Assembly (NCBI GenBank): GCA_026415535.1
Contig: JAOAGX010000061.1
Span: 1-10,028 of the forward strand
Direction of reading: 5' to 3'
From: Armatimonadota bacterium
Lineage (GTDB): Bacteria; Armatimonadota; UBA5829
DNA length: 10,028 bases
Translations under genes and position numbers: made by a program
Shown here: piece after piece, positions 1-6,512 of the stretch
Position numbering within the stretch: the first letter of the stretch is position 1
Layout of the letters: each line of letters opens with the position of its first letter
The notes under the pieces: generated by a model
What the model was told of the DNA's origin: nothing
The model's input: only the letters and a program-made list of their open reading frames with translations
Databases searched by the model: none

Positions 1-1049
1 ACGACTTCGATCTCCTGACCTTCTACAGCTTTGGTCTCGGCATCGATTGTTGCAACAAGGGAGTGGTTTCCGCAGGTGAGATACATTGTCACGACCGGTC
101 CCATCGGCTCAATAACATCTACCGTTGCCTTTGCCGTGTTATCCGGCGTGGCCTGGACGATACCTCCCAAGTTCTTGTCGAAGATGTCCTCCGGCCGGAC
201 ACCAAAGGTGACTTCTTTACCAACGTAGCCCTTTAGAAGGTCGGCCTTGTTCGCCGGAGGTTTGACCCGAAAGCAACCACCGTCGATCACGTAGCCCTGG
301 TCCCCATCGACAACTCTGGCATCAAGAAAGTTCATCGAGGGAGTGCCGATAAAACCGGCGACGAACTTGTTGGCGGGGTGGTTGTAGAGACCAAGCGGTG
401 TATCGACTTGCTGGATGACTCCGTCGCACATCACGGCAATCCGATCACCCATTGTCATCGCCTCTACCTGATCGTGGGTGACGTAAATTGTCGTGATTCC
501 AAGTCGGCGATGAAGCTTGATAAGCTCGGCGCGGGTCTGGACTCGCAACTTAGCGTCGAGGTTTGACAGCGGCTCGTCCATCAAAAAGACCTTTGGCTCG
601 CGGACAATCGCCCGACCGAGAGCAACTCTTTGTCTCTGACCTCCCGAAAGTTGCTTAGGTTTGCGGTTTAACAGGTCCGACAACCCCAAAAGCTCGGCAG
701 TTTCGGCCACTCGTTGTTTGATCTGGTCTTTAGGCACCTTACGCAATTTTAAGCCGAAAGCCATGTTGTCGTAGACCGACATATGCGGATACAACGCGTA
801 GTTCTGAAAAACCATCGCAATGTCTCGATCCTTGGGAGAGACGTCATTCACAAGACGGTCACCTATGTATATCTCGCCCTCGGTCGCCTCTTCCAAACCG
901 GCTATCATACGCAGGACCGTCGTCTTACCGCAGCCCGACGGTCCCACGAGAACTAAAAACTCCTTGTCTTTGATTTCCAGGTTGAAATTGTTGACCGCTA
1001 CCACGTTCTTGAATGTTTTGGTCAGGTTCTTGAGGACAACGTTCGCCAT
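1..1049 (-). CDS. ugpC: ABC importer ATP-binding protein, MalK/UgpC family (C-terminus cut by window edge)
   Basis: This is the cytoplasmic ATPase of a carbohydrate or glycerol-3-phosphate type ABC importer; it hydrolyses ATP to drive two membrane permeases. I translated the - strand from ATG at 1049 and saw 349 uninterrupted residues. Visible motifs are Walker A GPSGCGKT (36-43), Q-loop Gln82, ABC signature LSGGQ (134-138), Walker B ending FLMDEP (155-160), D-loop SNLDA (162-166) and H-loop His192. A MalK-type regulatory OB/TOBE domain follows from about residue 235, with the typical GVRPED motif (283-288). Family members are usually about 365-370 residues, so roughly 20 are missing at position 1. 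The start is supported by GGAGG about ten bases upstream (near 1061-1065) and a consensus promoter behind it. No permease or binding-protein gene is visible, and one such ATPase often serves several importers, so the substrate is unknown. The symbol follows common family usage, not a proven substrate. Confidence 0.95.
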   Translation of the reverse strand, partial: MANVVLKNLTKTFKNVVAVNNFNLEIKDKEFLVLVGPSGCGKTTVLRMIAGLEEATEGEIYIGDRLVNDVSPKDRDIAMVFQNYALYPHMSVYDNMAFGLKLRKVPKDQIKQRVAETAELLGLSDLLNRKPKQLSGGQRQRVALGRAIVREPKVFLMDEPLSNLDAKLRVQTRAELIKLHRRLGITTIYVTHDQVEAMTMGDRIAVMCDGVIQQVDTPLGLYNHPANKFVAGFIGTPSMNFLDARVVDGDQGYVIDGGCFRVKPPANKADLLKGYVGKEVTFGVRPEDIFDKNLGGIVQATPDNTAKATVDVIEPMGPVVTMYLTCGNHSLVATIDAETKAVEGQEIEV

Positions 1050-1141
1050 GAGGGGGTTTCCTCCGCTCTCGCTTCGGGCAGGTCCCAATCTCGCCGAAGC
1101 GGCTACATAATGCATCTCCCCGGGACTGGGGTTACACGGCG

Positions 1142-1171
1142 ATTATAACGACGCCCGCAATCTTTTGTCAA
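1142..1171 (-). promoter_or_regulatory. Consensus sigma-70 promoter of the ABC ATPase gene
   Basis: Read on the - strand, a perfect -35 box TTGACA (1166-1171) is followed by an 18-base spacer and a perfect -10 box TATAAT (1142-1147). Transcription would begin near 1135 and give a leader of about 85 bases before the ATG at 1049. Both hexamers match the consensus exactly, which suggests strong housekeeping expression. The leader contains the inverted repeat GCTTCGG (1071-1077)/CCGAAGC (1094-1100), just upstream of the ribosome binding site. Confidence 0.8.
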
Positions 1172-1288
1172 ACTTGCTTTGCGCGTAGGTTGTTACGATA
1201 AGCGTGTCTATCTTAATCCTCTCGTCTAGTTGAAGAGCGTCCAATCACCGAAAATGCCGGATTCATGTTCAACACCCACGATCTTTCG

Positions 1289-1317
1289 TTGAGAAGGAAC
1301 TTGCGGCAGATTACCAT
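1289..1317 (+). promoter_or_regulatory. Candidate promoter of the acsE-metF-metV genes
   Basis: TTGAGA (1289-1294, five of six to consensus) and TACCAT (1312-1317, four of six) are separated by 17 bases. Transcription would start near 1324 and give a leader of about 70 AT-rich bases before the proposed CTG start at 1394. A second, poorer pair is TTGCGG (1301-1306)/TATTCT (1325-1330) with an 18-base spacer. If either is real, ATG 1265 lies upstream of the transcript and cannot be the start codon. Confidence 0.35.
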
Positions 1318-1379
1318 AATCAGGTATTCTAGTTTTGTATCACTTAGTTCAAGTAAAAACGCCTACTTATATCTTGCAC

Positions 1380-1386
1380 GGAGGTG
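1380..1386 (+). promoter_or_regulatory. Ribosome binding site that fixes a CTG start for acsE
   Basis: GGAGGTG is a near-perfect Shine-Dalgarno sequence. Counting from the end of GGAGGT (1385), eight bases separate it from the in-frame CTG at 1394-1396. No ATG, GTG or TTG sits in frame at a suitable distance. The CTG is exactly where the family's initiator methionine falls, since homologues begin MLIIGERIN and here the frame reads LLIVGERIN. Confidence 0.7.
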
Positions 1387-1393
1387 TCAGGCC

Positions 1394-2218
1394 CTGCTTA
1401 TAGTTGGTGAAAGAATAAACACAAGCCGAAAAGTCAAAGGTGAACCAATCATCGAGAAGGCCGTAGTCAACCGTGATGCGGCGTTCATCAAAGACTTGGC
1501 CGTAAAGCAATTTGAAGCCGGTGCAACCTACATTGATGTAAATGCAGGCACGCTCACGTCTGGTGAGCCGGAAGCCCTCGAGTGGCTCACGAAAGTAGTG
1601 ATGGAGGCAGTCGACGCACCCATTTCGTTTGACACGCCAAACCCAGCTGCATTGGAAAAGGCACTTAAGGTGTACGACCCAGCCAAAGGCCAACCGATGG
1701 TCAACTCGATCACGGCAGAATCCGAACGCTACGCAAACATCTTGCCGTTTGTTCTAGAATACAAGGCAAAGGTGATCGCGCTTGCGATGGACGACACCGG
1801 CATTCAACAGGAAGCGGAAAAGCGATTGGCGGTCGCCAGAACGCTTATCGATAAGCTGACCTCCGCCGGCGTGCCGATTGACGATATCTACGTCGATCCA
1901 CTAACGTTCCCTATCGGTACAGGCAGCGATGTCGCAGTCGCGATGCTTGACATTATCGAGAAGGTTAAAGCCGAATTTCCCGAGGTCCATATCATAGCCG
2001 GGCTTTCCAACATTTCGCACGGAATGCCAGCGCGCAAGCTTCTAAACCAGGCGGTCACCGTGCTTGCGATGGGCAGAGGGCTCGACGCAGGGATCATCGA
2101 CCCTAACGACCGCTATTTGATGGCGTTAATTTACGCGACCGAGGCGTTGCTCGGCCGCGACGAGTTCTGTATGAACTACATTACCAAGTCGCGAGAAGGA
2201 GCGTTCGAAGGGATATAA
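1394..2218 (+). CDS. acsE: Methyltetrahydrofolate:corrinoid/iron-sulfur protein methyltransferase (AcsE-like)
   Basis: This cytoplasmic enzyme moves the N5-methyl group of methyl-tetrahydrofolate to the cobalt of a corrinoid protein, linking the methyl branch to acetyl-CoA synthesis. From the proposed CTG start it has 274 residues; the Moorella enzyme has about 262. It is a single pterin-binding TIM barrel. The opening LLIVGERIN and the motifs YIDVNAG (46-52), FDTPN with Asp80 (79-83), VNSI with Asn104 (103-106), YVDPL with Asp168 (166-170) and GLSN with Asn206 (203-206) line up with family pterin-site residues. Using ATG 1265 would add 43 residues absent from the family. It heads a co-directional set with metF, which starts 71 bases downstream. 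The corrinoid protein subunits are not here, so a related corrinoid acceptor is possible. The family call is firm; the exact acceptor is inferred. Confidence 0.9.
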   Translation: MLIVGERINTSRKVKGEPIIEKAVVNRDAAFIKDLAVKQFEAGATYIDVNAGTLTSGEPEALEWLTKVVMEAVDAPISFDTPNPAALEKALKVYDPAKGQPMVNSITAESERYANILPFVLEYKAKVIALAMDDTGIQQEAEKRLAVARTLIDKLTSAGVPIDDIYVDPLTFPIGTGSDVAVAMLDIIEKVKAEFPEVHIIAGLSNISHGMPARKLLNQAVTVLAMGRGLDAGIIDPNDRYLMALIYATEALLGRDEFCMNYITKSREGAFEGI

Positions 2219-2289
2219 GGGCCGAAAGTCGGCGGGGCGAACGAACTATCACAGGCTCAACAGCCCTGTCCCTACGAACGGAAGCAACC

Positions 2290-3258
2290 ATGGTATCTGG
2301 AAGCAGACTTGAGAGACTGCTCCGGCAGGGCGAGTTTGTTGTTTGCGGTGAGATGAGCCCCCCGCAGGGCGCAGACAAAGCGTCGATACTGAAGAAGTGC
2401 GAATACTTCAGAGGATATGTAGACGCCGTCAACCTCACTGACAACCAGACCGCAATCGTGCGGATGAGCTCGGTGATGTCGAGCGTGTTCGTTATTGAGG
2501 GCGGTTGCGAGCCGGTAATGCAAATGACATGCCGTGACCGCAACCGACTTGCACAGCAGTCGGACCTACTTGGCGCATACGCTGCGGGCATCAGGAACGT
2601 GCTTTGTCTGACTGGCGATTACCAGTCTTTCGGCAACCACCCCGAAGCTAAGGGGGTTTTCGACCTGGACTCGGTGCAGCTCATCCACGCCGTGGCGGAT
2701 ATGAACGCAGGCAAGTTTATGTCCGGCGAGGAAATAAAACCACCGCCGGCATTTTTTATCGGCGGCGCGGCAAATCCGTTCGCAGAACCTTTGGACCTGC
2801 GTATTATTAGGCTCGGCAAGAAAATCGCCGCTGGTTGTCACTTCATCCAGACCCAACCCGTCTTCGACTGGCCTCGGTTCGAAAAGTGGATGTCACTTGT
2901 CCGTGATGAGGGTTTGGACCAGCAAGTCTTCATCCTGGTAGGCGTGATGCCGGTGCGCTCGGTCAAGGCTCTCACGTATATGAGAGACGAAGTGCCCGGA
3001 ATGAGCATAGCAGAAGAGTATATCAAGCGCATGGAATCGGCCCAGGACCCGAAGGAAGAGGGCGTGAAGATATGCGTCGAGCTAATAAAGCGCCTCAGGG
3101 AAACTCCTGGAGTTAAGGGAGTCCACATAATGCCTGTGATGTGGGAATCGATCACACCCAGGCTGGTAGAGGAAGCAGGCCTGCTGCCTAGGCCGGAGCC
3201 AATAACTATAGAAGAACCTGCCGAGCCAGAACCTGCTGAGACTACCAAGGATGCTTGA
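2290..3258 (+). CDS. metF: 5,10-methylenetetrahydrofolate reductase, MetF-type catalytic subunit
   Basis: This flavoprotein reduces 5,10-methylene-THF to 5-methyl-THF, the substrate of the AcsE-like enzyme upstream. It has 322 residues in a TIM-barrel fold. Visible motifs are the N-terminal GEMSPP with the catalytic-type Glu21 (20-25), MTCRDRN (79-85), LTGD with Asp110 (107-110, equivalent to LRGD of the E. coli enzyme) and TQPVFD with Gln189 (188-193). The last 20 or so residues (about 302-322) form an acidic proline/glutamate tail with no obvious fold. The start ATG has only a weak GGAAG five bases upstream, yet the N-terminus (LERLLRQGEFVVCGEMSPP) begins as in relatives. metV follows after 64 bases. 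The sequence resembles acetogen-type MetF, which acts with MetV, rather than the NADH-dependent methionine-pathway enzyme. The electron donor cannot be told from the sequence. Confidence 0.92.
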   Translation: MVSGSRLERLLRQGEFVVCGEMSPPQGADKASILKKCEYFRGYVDAVNLTDNQTAIVRMSSVMSSVFVIEGGCEPVMQMTCRDRNRLAQQSDLLGAYAAGIRNVLCLTGDYQSFGNHPEAKGVFDLDSVQLIHAVADMNAGKFMSGEEIKPPPAFFIGGAANPFAEPLDLRIIRLGKKIAAGCHFIQTQPVFDWPRFEKWMSLVRDEGLDQQVFILVGVMPVRSVKALTYMRDEVPGMSIAEEYIKRMESAQDPKEEGVKICVELIKRLRETPGVKGVHIMPVMWESITPRLVEEAGLLPRPEPITIEEPAEPEPAETTKDA

Positions 3259-3322
3259 CAGTTGATGACTCGGATATGCATTCGGGACTATTAAACACGG
3301 TCAAGCCGTTGGAGAAATTATA

Positions 3323-3766
3323 ATGAGCAAGTTCACAGAAAAAATCGCGGCATTCACTGAAAGGCACCCGACTCTGTATCGGTGTGTTGTGACCGGCGAG
3401 AACGTATTTAAGAAGGCAATTTTCGGTTGCCAGGATTGTGGGCAGTGCGTATTGAGCTACAACGCGTTCGTTTGCTGCATGCGCTGTCCCAAGCAGATGC
3501 GCAATGGTCCGTGCGGTGGTACGCGTCCGGACGGCCACTGCGAAGTATATCCGAACCGACACTGCATATGGTGGCTCATCAATAAGCGGGCCAAGTGGAT
3601 GCGTAGGCAGGCCAAGCTCAGAAAATACCACGTGCCGGTCGATCGCAGGTTGGAACACACGAGCGCCTGGATGAACATGTTCGCAGGTAGGATACTGCCC
3701 ATCGATCTTTCGAGGGAATTACACGAAGTGGAGCTACCCAAGAGGGAACCTCCGCCTAAGAGATAG
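3323..3766 (+). CDS. metV: MetV-type cysteine-rich partner of methylenetetrahydrofolate reductase
   Basis: This 147-residue protein belongs to the methylenetetrahydrofolate reductase C-terminal (MetV) family, which forms a complex with MetF in acetogen-type enzymes and is thought to carry metal or iron-sulfur centres that pass electrons to the MetF flavin. It has a dense cysteine pattern: CQDCGQC (36-42), CCMRCP (51-56), GPCGG (62-66), HCEVYP (72-77) and Cys81. The basic stretch at about 88-105 is followed by a tail ending in a Pro/Lys/Arg-rich segment. It is shorter than many MetV proteins, which as I recall run near 200 residues, mainly through a short N-terminal part before the first Cys cluster. 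The ATG has GGAG eight bases upstream (3311-3314). Its place directly after metF supports the assignment. Confidence 0.85.
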   Translation: MSKFTEKIAAFTERHPTLYRCVVTGENVFKKAIFGCQDCGQCVLSYNAFVCCMRCPKQMRNGPCGGTRPDGHCEVYPNRHCIWWLINKRAKWMRRQAKLRKYHVPVDRRLEHTSAWMNMFAGRILPIDLSRELHEVELPKREPPPKR

Positions 3767-3792
3767 CCTTCTGTTTCCGGTTTCTTAGTTTT

Positions 3793-3838
3793 CAGTTGTA
3801 AGTGTCAGACGTTAAGGCTCGTCAGGCACTTACAATTG
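3793..3838 (+). promoter_or_regulatory. Strong stem-loop in the metV-fhs intergenic region
   Basis: The left arm (3793-3811) and right arm (3820-3838) pair at 18 of 19 positions, with two G.U wobbles and one A.A mismatch, around the 8-base loop TTAAGGCT. The core TTGTAAGTG/CACTTACAA is perfect. No run of T follows it on the + strand, so it is not a classical intrinsic terminator. It begins 26 bases after the metV stop and ends 58 bases before the fhs start. It could be an RNA processing or stability element, an attenuator-like leader or a DNA-level operator. Confidence 0.6.
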
Positions 3839-3869
3839 TACATTGACATGTATATTGACAACATTGAAC
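3831..3869. promoter_or_regulatory. Cluster of palindromes and TTGACA-type repeats upstream of fhs
   Basis: Packed into about 40 AT-rich bases are the palindrome TACAATTGTA (3831-3840), the inverted repeat TACAT-N4-ATGTA (3839-3852), two TTGACA boxes (3843-3848 and 3855-3860) and a TTGAAC (3864-3869). The spacing suggests a regulator binding site or a promoter for fhs, but neither TTGACA has a good -10 box 16-18 bases downstream. TATATT (3851-3856) could be a -10 box for an undefined -35. The function is not established. Confidence 0.4.
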
Positions 3870-3896
3870 TGACATCTTCCTGGAGGAAAGGGAACT

Positions 3897-5564
3897 ATGT
3901 TATCCGACGTCGAAATCGCACAACAGTGCAAGCCTAAGCACATTCGCGACGTAGCGGCAGAGCTTGGCATCACCGAAGACGATTTGATCTTCTACGGCAA
4001 GGACAAGGCCAAGGTACCGCTTGAGGTTCTCGACCGGCTCGCAGACAAACCGGACGGGAAGTTGATCTTGGTAACAGCAATCACCCCGACCCCTGCAGGT
4101 GAGGGTAAGACCACCACCGCGATCGGTCTGGCAGACGCATTGCACAGGATGGGCAAATCAACTTGCCTTGCGCTCAGGGAACCCTCTCTGGGACCTTGTT
4201 TTGGCGTAAAGGGCGGCGCCGCTGGAGGAGGCTATGCCCAGGTCGTTCCAATGACCGATATCAACCTGCACTTCACCGGCGACTTCCACGCCATAACCAC
4301 CGCCCACAATCTGCTAGCTGCGATGTTGGATAACCACATTCACCAGGGCAACGAGCTTAATATCGACATTCACTCGATCACCTGGAAGCGCGTGATGGAT
4401 ATGAACGAACGTGCGCTGCGAGACATAGTAATCGGCCTGGGAGGAAAGGCAAACGGGATTCCAAGGCAGTCTGGTTTTGATATCACAACCGCCTCGGAGA
4501 TCATGGCTTTGTTCTGCCTCTCATCCAATCGGGCCGACCTTGAACGGCGTATCGAAAATGTGATCGTGGCGCTGGACAAGTCAGGCAAGCCCGTTACTGC
4601 CAAAGACCTCCAAGCATCGGGAGCAATGGCGGTGACTTTGAAGGACGCCATTATGCCTAACCTGGTTCAGACGTTGGAACACACACCCGCGTTCGTGCAC
4701 GGAGGCCCATTCGCCAACATCGCCCACGGCTGCAACTCGGTGATCGCTACGCGGTTTGCAATGAAGCTTGCTGATTACCCGGTCACGGAAGCAGGGTTCG
4801 GCAGCGATTTAGGAGCTGAGAAATTCTTCAACATAAAGTGCCGCGCGGCGGGTTTGAAGCCGACGGCGGTAGTCGTGGTCGCTACGATCCGCGCTCTTAA
4901 GATGCACGGCGGAGTTCCATTGGCAGACCTAGGAACGAGCAACCCGGCGGCGCTTGAAAAGGGTATCGAGAACCTCGAAAAGCACTGCGAAAACGTGCGA
5001 AACGTCGGTCTGGAACCGATCGTGGCGATAAACAAGTTTCCGACAGACTCGCCCGAGGAAGTCGAGACGCTTTCGAACTGCTGCAAGAATATGGGCGTCC
5101 AATGGGCGCTTTCCGATGTGTGGGCCAAGGGGGGCGAAGGCGGAATCGAGCTCGCCGAGCTTGTCCTGGAGGCGTGCAAACAAGAGTCAACTTTCCATGT
5201 CGCCTATCCTGACGACATGTCAATCAAGGACAAGATCACTACCGTTGCGCAGAAGTTCTACGGAGCGGACGGGGTGACTTTCCTACCGGCCGCTAACACT
5301 CAGATCAAGCAAATTGAAGAGCTGGGGTTCGGCAATTTTCCAGTGTGCATCGCCAAGTGTCAAACGTCGCTTTCGGACGATCCCAAAGCATTCGGCCGAC
5401 CTCGCAATTTCAACATTACCGTGCGCGGAGCAAAGGTAAGCGCTGGCGCTGGGTTCGTGGTTGCCTATGCGGGTGACATAATGACTATGCCCGGCCTGCC
5501 CAAAGTTCCGGCAGCGGCAAAGATTGGCATGAAGCCCAACGGCGAGATATACGGCCTGTTCTAA
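3897..5564 (+). CDS. fhs: Formate-tetrahydrofolate ligase (10-formyl-THF synthetase)
   Basis: This enzyme joins formate to tetrahydrofolate with ATP hydrolysis to give 10-formyl-THF, the entry step of the methyl branch; it is normally a cytoplasmic homotetramer. The 555 residues match the usual length of about 556. Visible motifs are the P-loop PTPAGEGKTTT (64-74), the family signature GVKGGAAGGGY (103-113), the FTGDFHAI region around 126-133 and the second signature VATIRALKMHGG (328-339). It ends with a typical MPGLPKVPAA stretch close to the C-terminus. The ATG follows GGAGGAAAGGG, with GGAGG at 3882-3886, ten bases away. The 130-base gap from metV, filled by a stem-loop and repeats, suggests fhs has its own promoter or is separately controlled. 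Its residues appear intact and I see nothing odd in it. Confidence 0.97.
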   Translation: MLSDVEIAQQCKPKHIRDVAAELGITEDDLIFYGKDKAKVPLEVLDRLADKPDGKLILVTAITPTPAGEGKTTTAIGLADALHRMGKSTCLALREPSLGPCFGVKGGAAGGGYAQVVPMTDINLHFTGDFHAITTAHNLLAAMLDNHIHQGNELNIDIHSITWKRVMDMNERALRDIVIGLGGKANGIPRQSGFDITTASEIMALFCLSSNRADLERRIENVIVALDKSGKPVTAKDLQASGAMAVTLKDAIMPNLVQTLEHTPAFVHGGPFANIAHGCNSVIATRFAMKLADYPVTEAGFGSDLGAEKFFNIKCRAAGLKPTAVVVVATIRALKMHGGVPLADLGTSNPAALEKGIENLEKHCENVRNVGLEPIVAINKFPTDSPEEVETLSNCCKNMGVQWALSDVWAKGGEGGIELAELVLEACKQESTFHVAYPDDMSIKDKITTVAQKFYGADGVTFLPAANTQIKQIEELGFGNFPVCIAKCQTSLSDDPKAFGRPRNFNITVRGAKVSAGAGFVVAYAGDIMTMPGLPKVPAAAKIGMKPNGEIYGLF

Positions 5565-5576
5565 AAACTTATAGCT

Positions 5577-5591
5577 CAAAAGCATCTTTTG
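5577..5591. repeat. Small hairpin just after fhs
   Basis: CAAAAG (5577-5582) and CTTTTG (5586-5591) form a perfect 6-bp inverted repeat around the 3-base loop CAT, 12 bases after the fhs stop codon. It sits directly next to the larger inverted repeat and may assist termination or protect the mRNA end. Confidence 0.4.
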
Positions 5592-5592
5592 T

Positions 5593-5654
5593 TCGCGAAA
5601 TCCCGAAATTGGGCGATACGCTTTCAACGTTATGCCTTTTTCGGGATTTCGCGA
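5593..5654. terminator. Perfect 16-bp inverted repeat between convergent genes, probable bidirectional terminator
   Basis: The arm TCGCGAAATCCCGAAA (5593-5608) is perfectly complementary to 5639-5654, with a 30-base loop that can itself pair in part (GGC(G)ATA at 5612-5618 with TATGCC at 5631-5636). It lies between the stops of fhs (+) and the outer-membrane protein gene (-), where a shared terminator is expected. It lacks a clear T-tract after either arm, so termination strength is uncertain. The motif could also be a copy of a dispersed palindromic repeat. Confidence 0.55.
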
Positions 5655-5670
5655 TGTTAGATATTATTAT

Positions 5671-6363
5671 TTAGAACAGGTCGGTTCTCCAAGCCAAACC
5701 TATCCAAGTGTGGTCGCCGAATGTTCCTCCCTTGATTGTAAGGCCGGTATTGGGCGGCATAATTGTAACGCCAGTAATGGTGTCCGCCCCATCATTCTCG
5801 ATAACCGCCCCAATCCATGGAGCGATTAAGAACTGCAGACCTCCAAACAGCCCCTTATGCCTCTCCTCACCAAAAAGCGTCCGGTCGGCAGAACCCAGGC
5901 TAAGATGAGCCCTTACAAGCGGCGGGCCCGGAATCATCGGGTTAAAGAAGAATGTCTTGGCGGCCGAGAGGAACACCGACGGGTCTTTGCTATTTTCGCG
6001 TGCAGCAGGATTGAGGGTTGTCGCAGCCTGATTGAAGTTGCGCACGCCAAAAACAAGGTCGGGGACAGTGGGCGTTTCGTTGAGCAGCTTGACCGATCCC
6101 ACGAGTACGACAGATGTCTCGTCCTTGTCCACAGAGGCGCGGTGAATATCCAGCTCAAAGCGATCCGTCAGCCCCAGGTAAAGAGTCTGATACTGGATAA
6201 ACTGAGGCGCCTGACTCGGAAAATCGAGGTCGATGTAGTAGGCGGCTACGTCCAATTCCCCGGCCTTTAGCTGGTTCGCGGTGGGCATCGTGACGATGTC
6301 GTCTGCGAACGCACATCCGCACACACAAGCCACCGCAAAAAATAGAATACCAATATACCGCAT
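5671..6363 (-). CDS. Predicted outer-membrane beta-barrel protein
   Basis: I do not recognise a named family. The 230 residues open with a Sec signal peptide: a basic start, a hydrophobic run at about 4-19, and likely cleavage after AFA at residue 20. Cys13 and Cys17 lie within the signal and give a poor lipobox, so a lipoprotein is less likely. The mature part is rich in alternating polar/hydrophobic segments (for example around LYLGLTDRFELDI and the final 25 residues) and ends in phenylalanine (WRTDLF), typical of outer-membrane barrels. After the signal peptide a short segment reads TMPTANQLKAGELDV, similar in style to the start of some porin-like proteins. The ATG has GGAGG eight bases upstream. 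It lies 149 bases downstream of the secreted TPR gene on the same strand. Its function is unknown; a small barrel or porin-like role is inferred. Confidence 0.7.
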   Translation of the reverse strand: MRYIGILFFAVACVCGCAFADDIVTMPTANQLKAGELDVAAYYIDLDFPSQAPQFIQYQTLYLGLTDRFELDIHRASVDKDETSVVLVGSVKLLNETPTVPDLVFGVRNFNQAATTLNPAARENSKDPSVFLSAAKTFFFNPMIPGPPLVRAHLSLGSADRTLFGEERHKGLFGGLQFLIAPWIGAVIENDGADTITGVTIMPPNTGLTIKGGTFGDHTWIGLAWRTDLF

Positions 6364-6512
6364 TGCTGTCTCCTCCTCAGATCAGCGATTAACCCCATAT
6401 TAAATGCCTAGGCAGAAGGTTCCTTCACGGATTTTAATGCGAACTGAGACAGGTTATACGAAAACGCCTTAAGATCGCTTCTGCACAGCCTTTGGTTCGT
6501 CAAACGCGAAGG

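Larger units (their letters stand above)
1050..1393. other. Divergent intergenic control region
   Basis: This stretch of about 340 bases separates the leftward ABC ATPase gene from the rightward one-carbon genes. It holds the ATPase gene's promoter and leader on the left. On the right it holds a weaker candidate promoter for acsE and the acsE ribosome binding site. I see no convincing gene in it. The open frame running from ATG 1265 into acsE encodes about 43 residues unlike any AcsE N-terminus that I know, and it is better read as untranslated leader. Confidence 0.6.

Noticed and set aside
1265..1393. ATG 1265 as the start of the acsE gene
   Set aside because: The 43 extra residues do not resemble AcsE N-termini, lack a good ribosome binding site and overlap the candidate promoter region; the CTG at 1394 has a strong Shine-Dalgarno and matches family starts.
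3843..3871. TTGACA at 3843 as a standard -35 of an fhs promoter
   Set aside because: The base positions 16-18 downstream read GAACTG-like sequence, with no acceptable -10 box; the box is kept only as part of a possible operator cluster.
3848..3934. Small upstream reading frame beginning ATG 3848 and overlapping fhs
   Set aside because: It has no ribosome binding site, its sequence is composed of the repeat boxes, and it runs out of frame into fhs.
6303..6327. Lipoprotein signal in the outer-membrane protein (Cys13 or Cys17)
   Set aside because: Residues before both cysteines fit the lipobox poorly, while AFA followed by Asp-Asp is a good signal peptidase I site.
6361..6430. GAAGG-TT-CCTTC inverted repeat (6415-6426) upstream of the outer-membrane protein gene as an operator
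   Set aside because: The arms are only five bases, and no promoter hexamers with good spacing were found around it.
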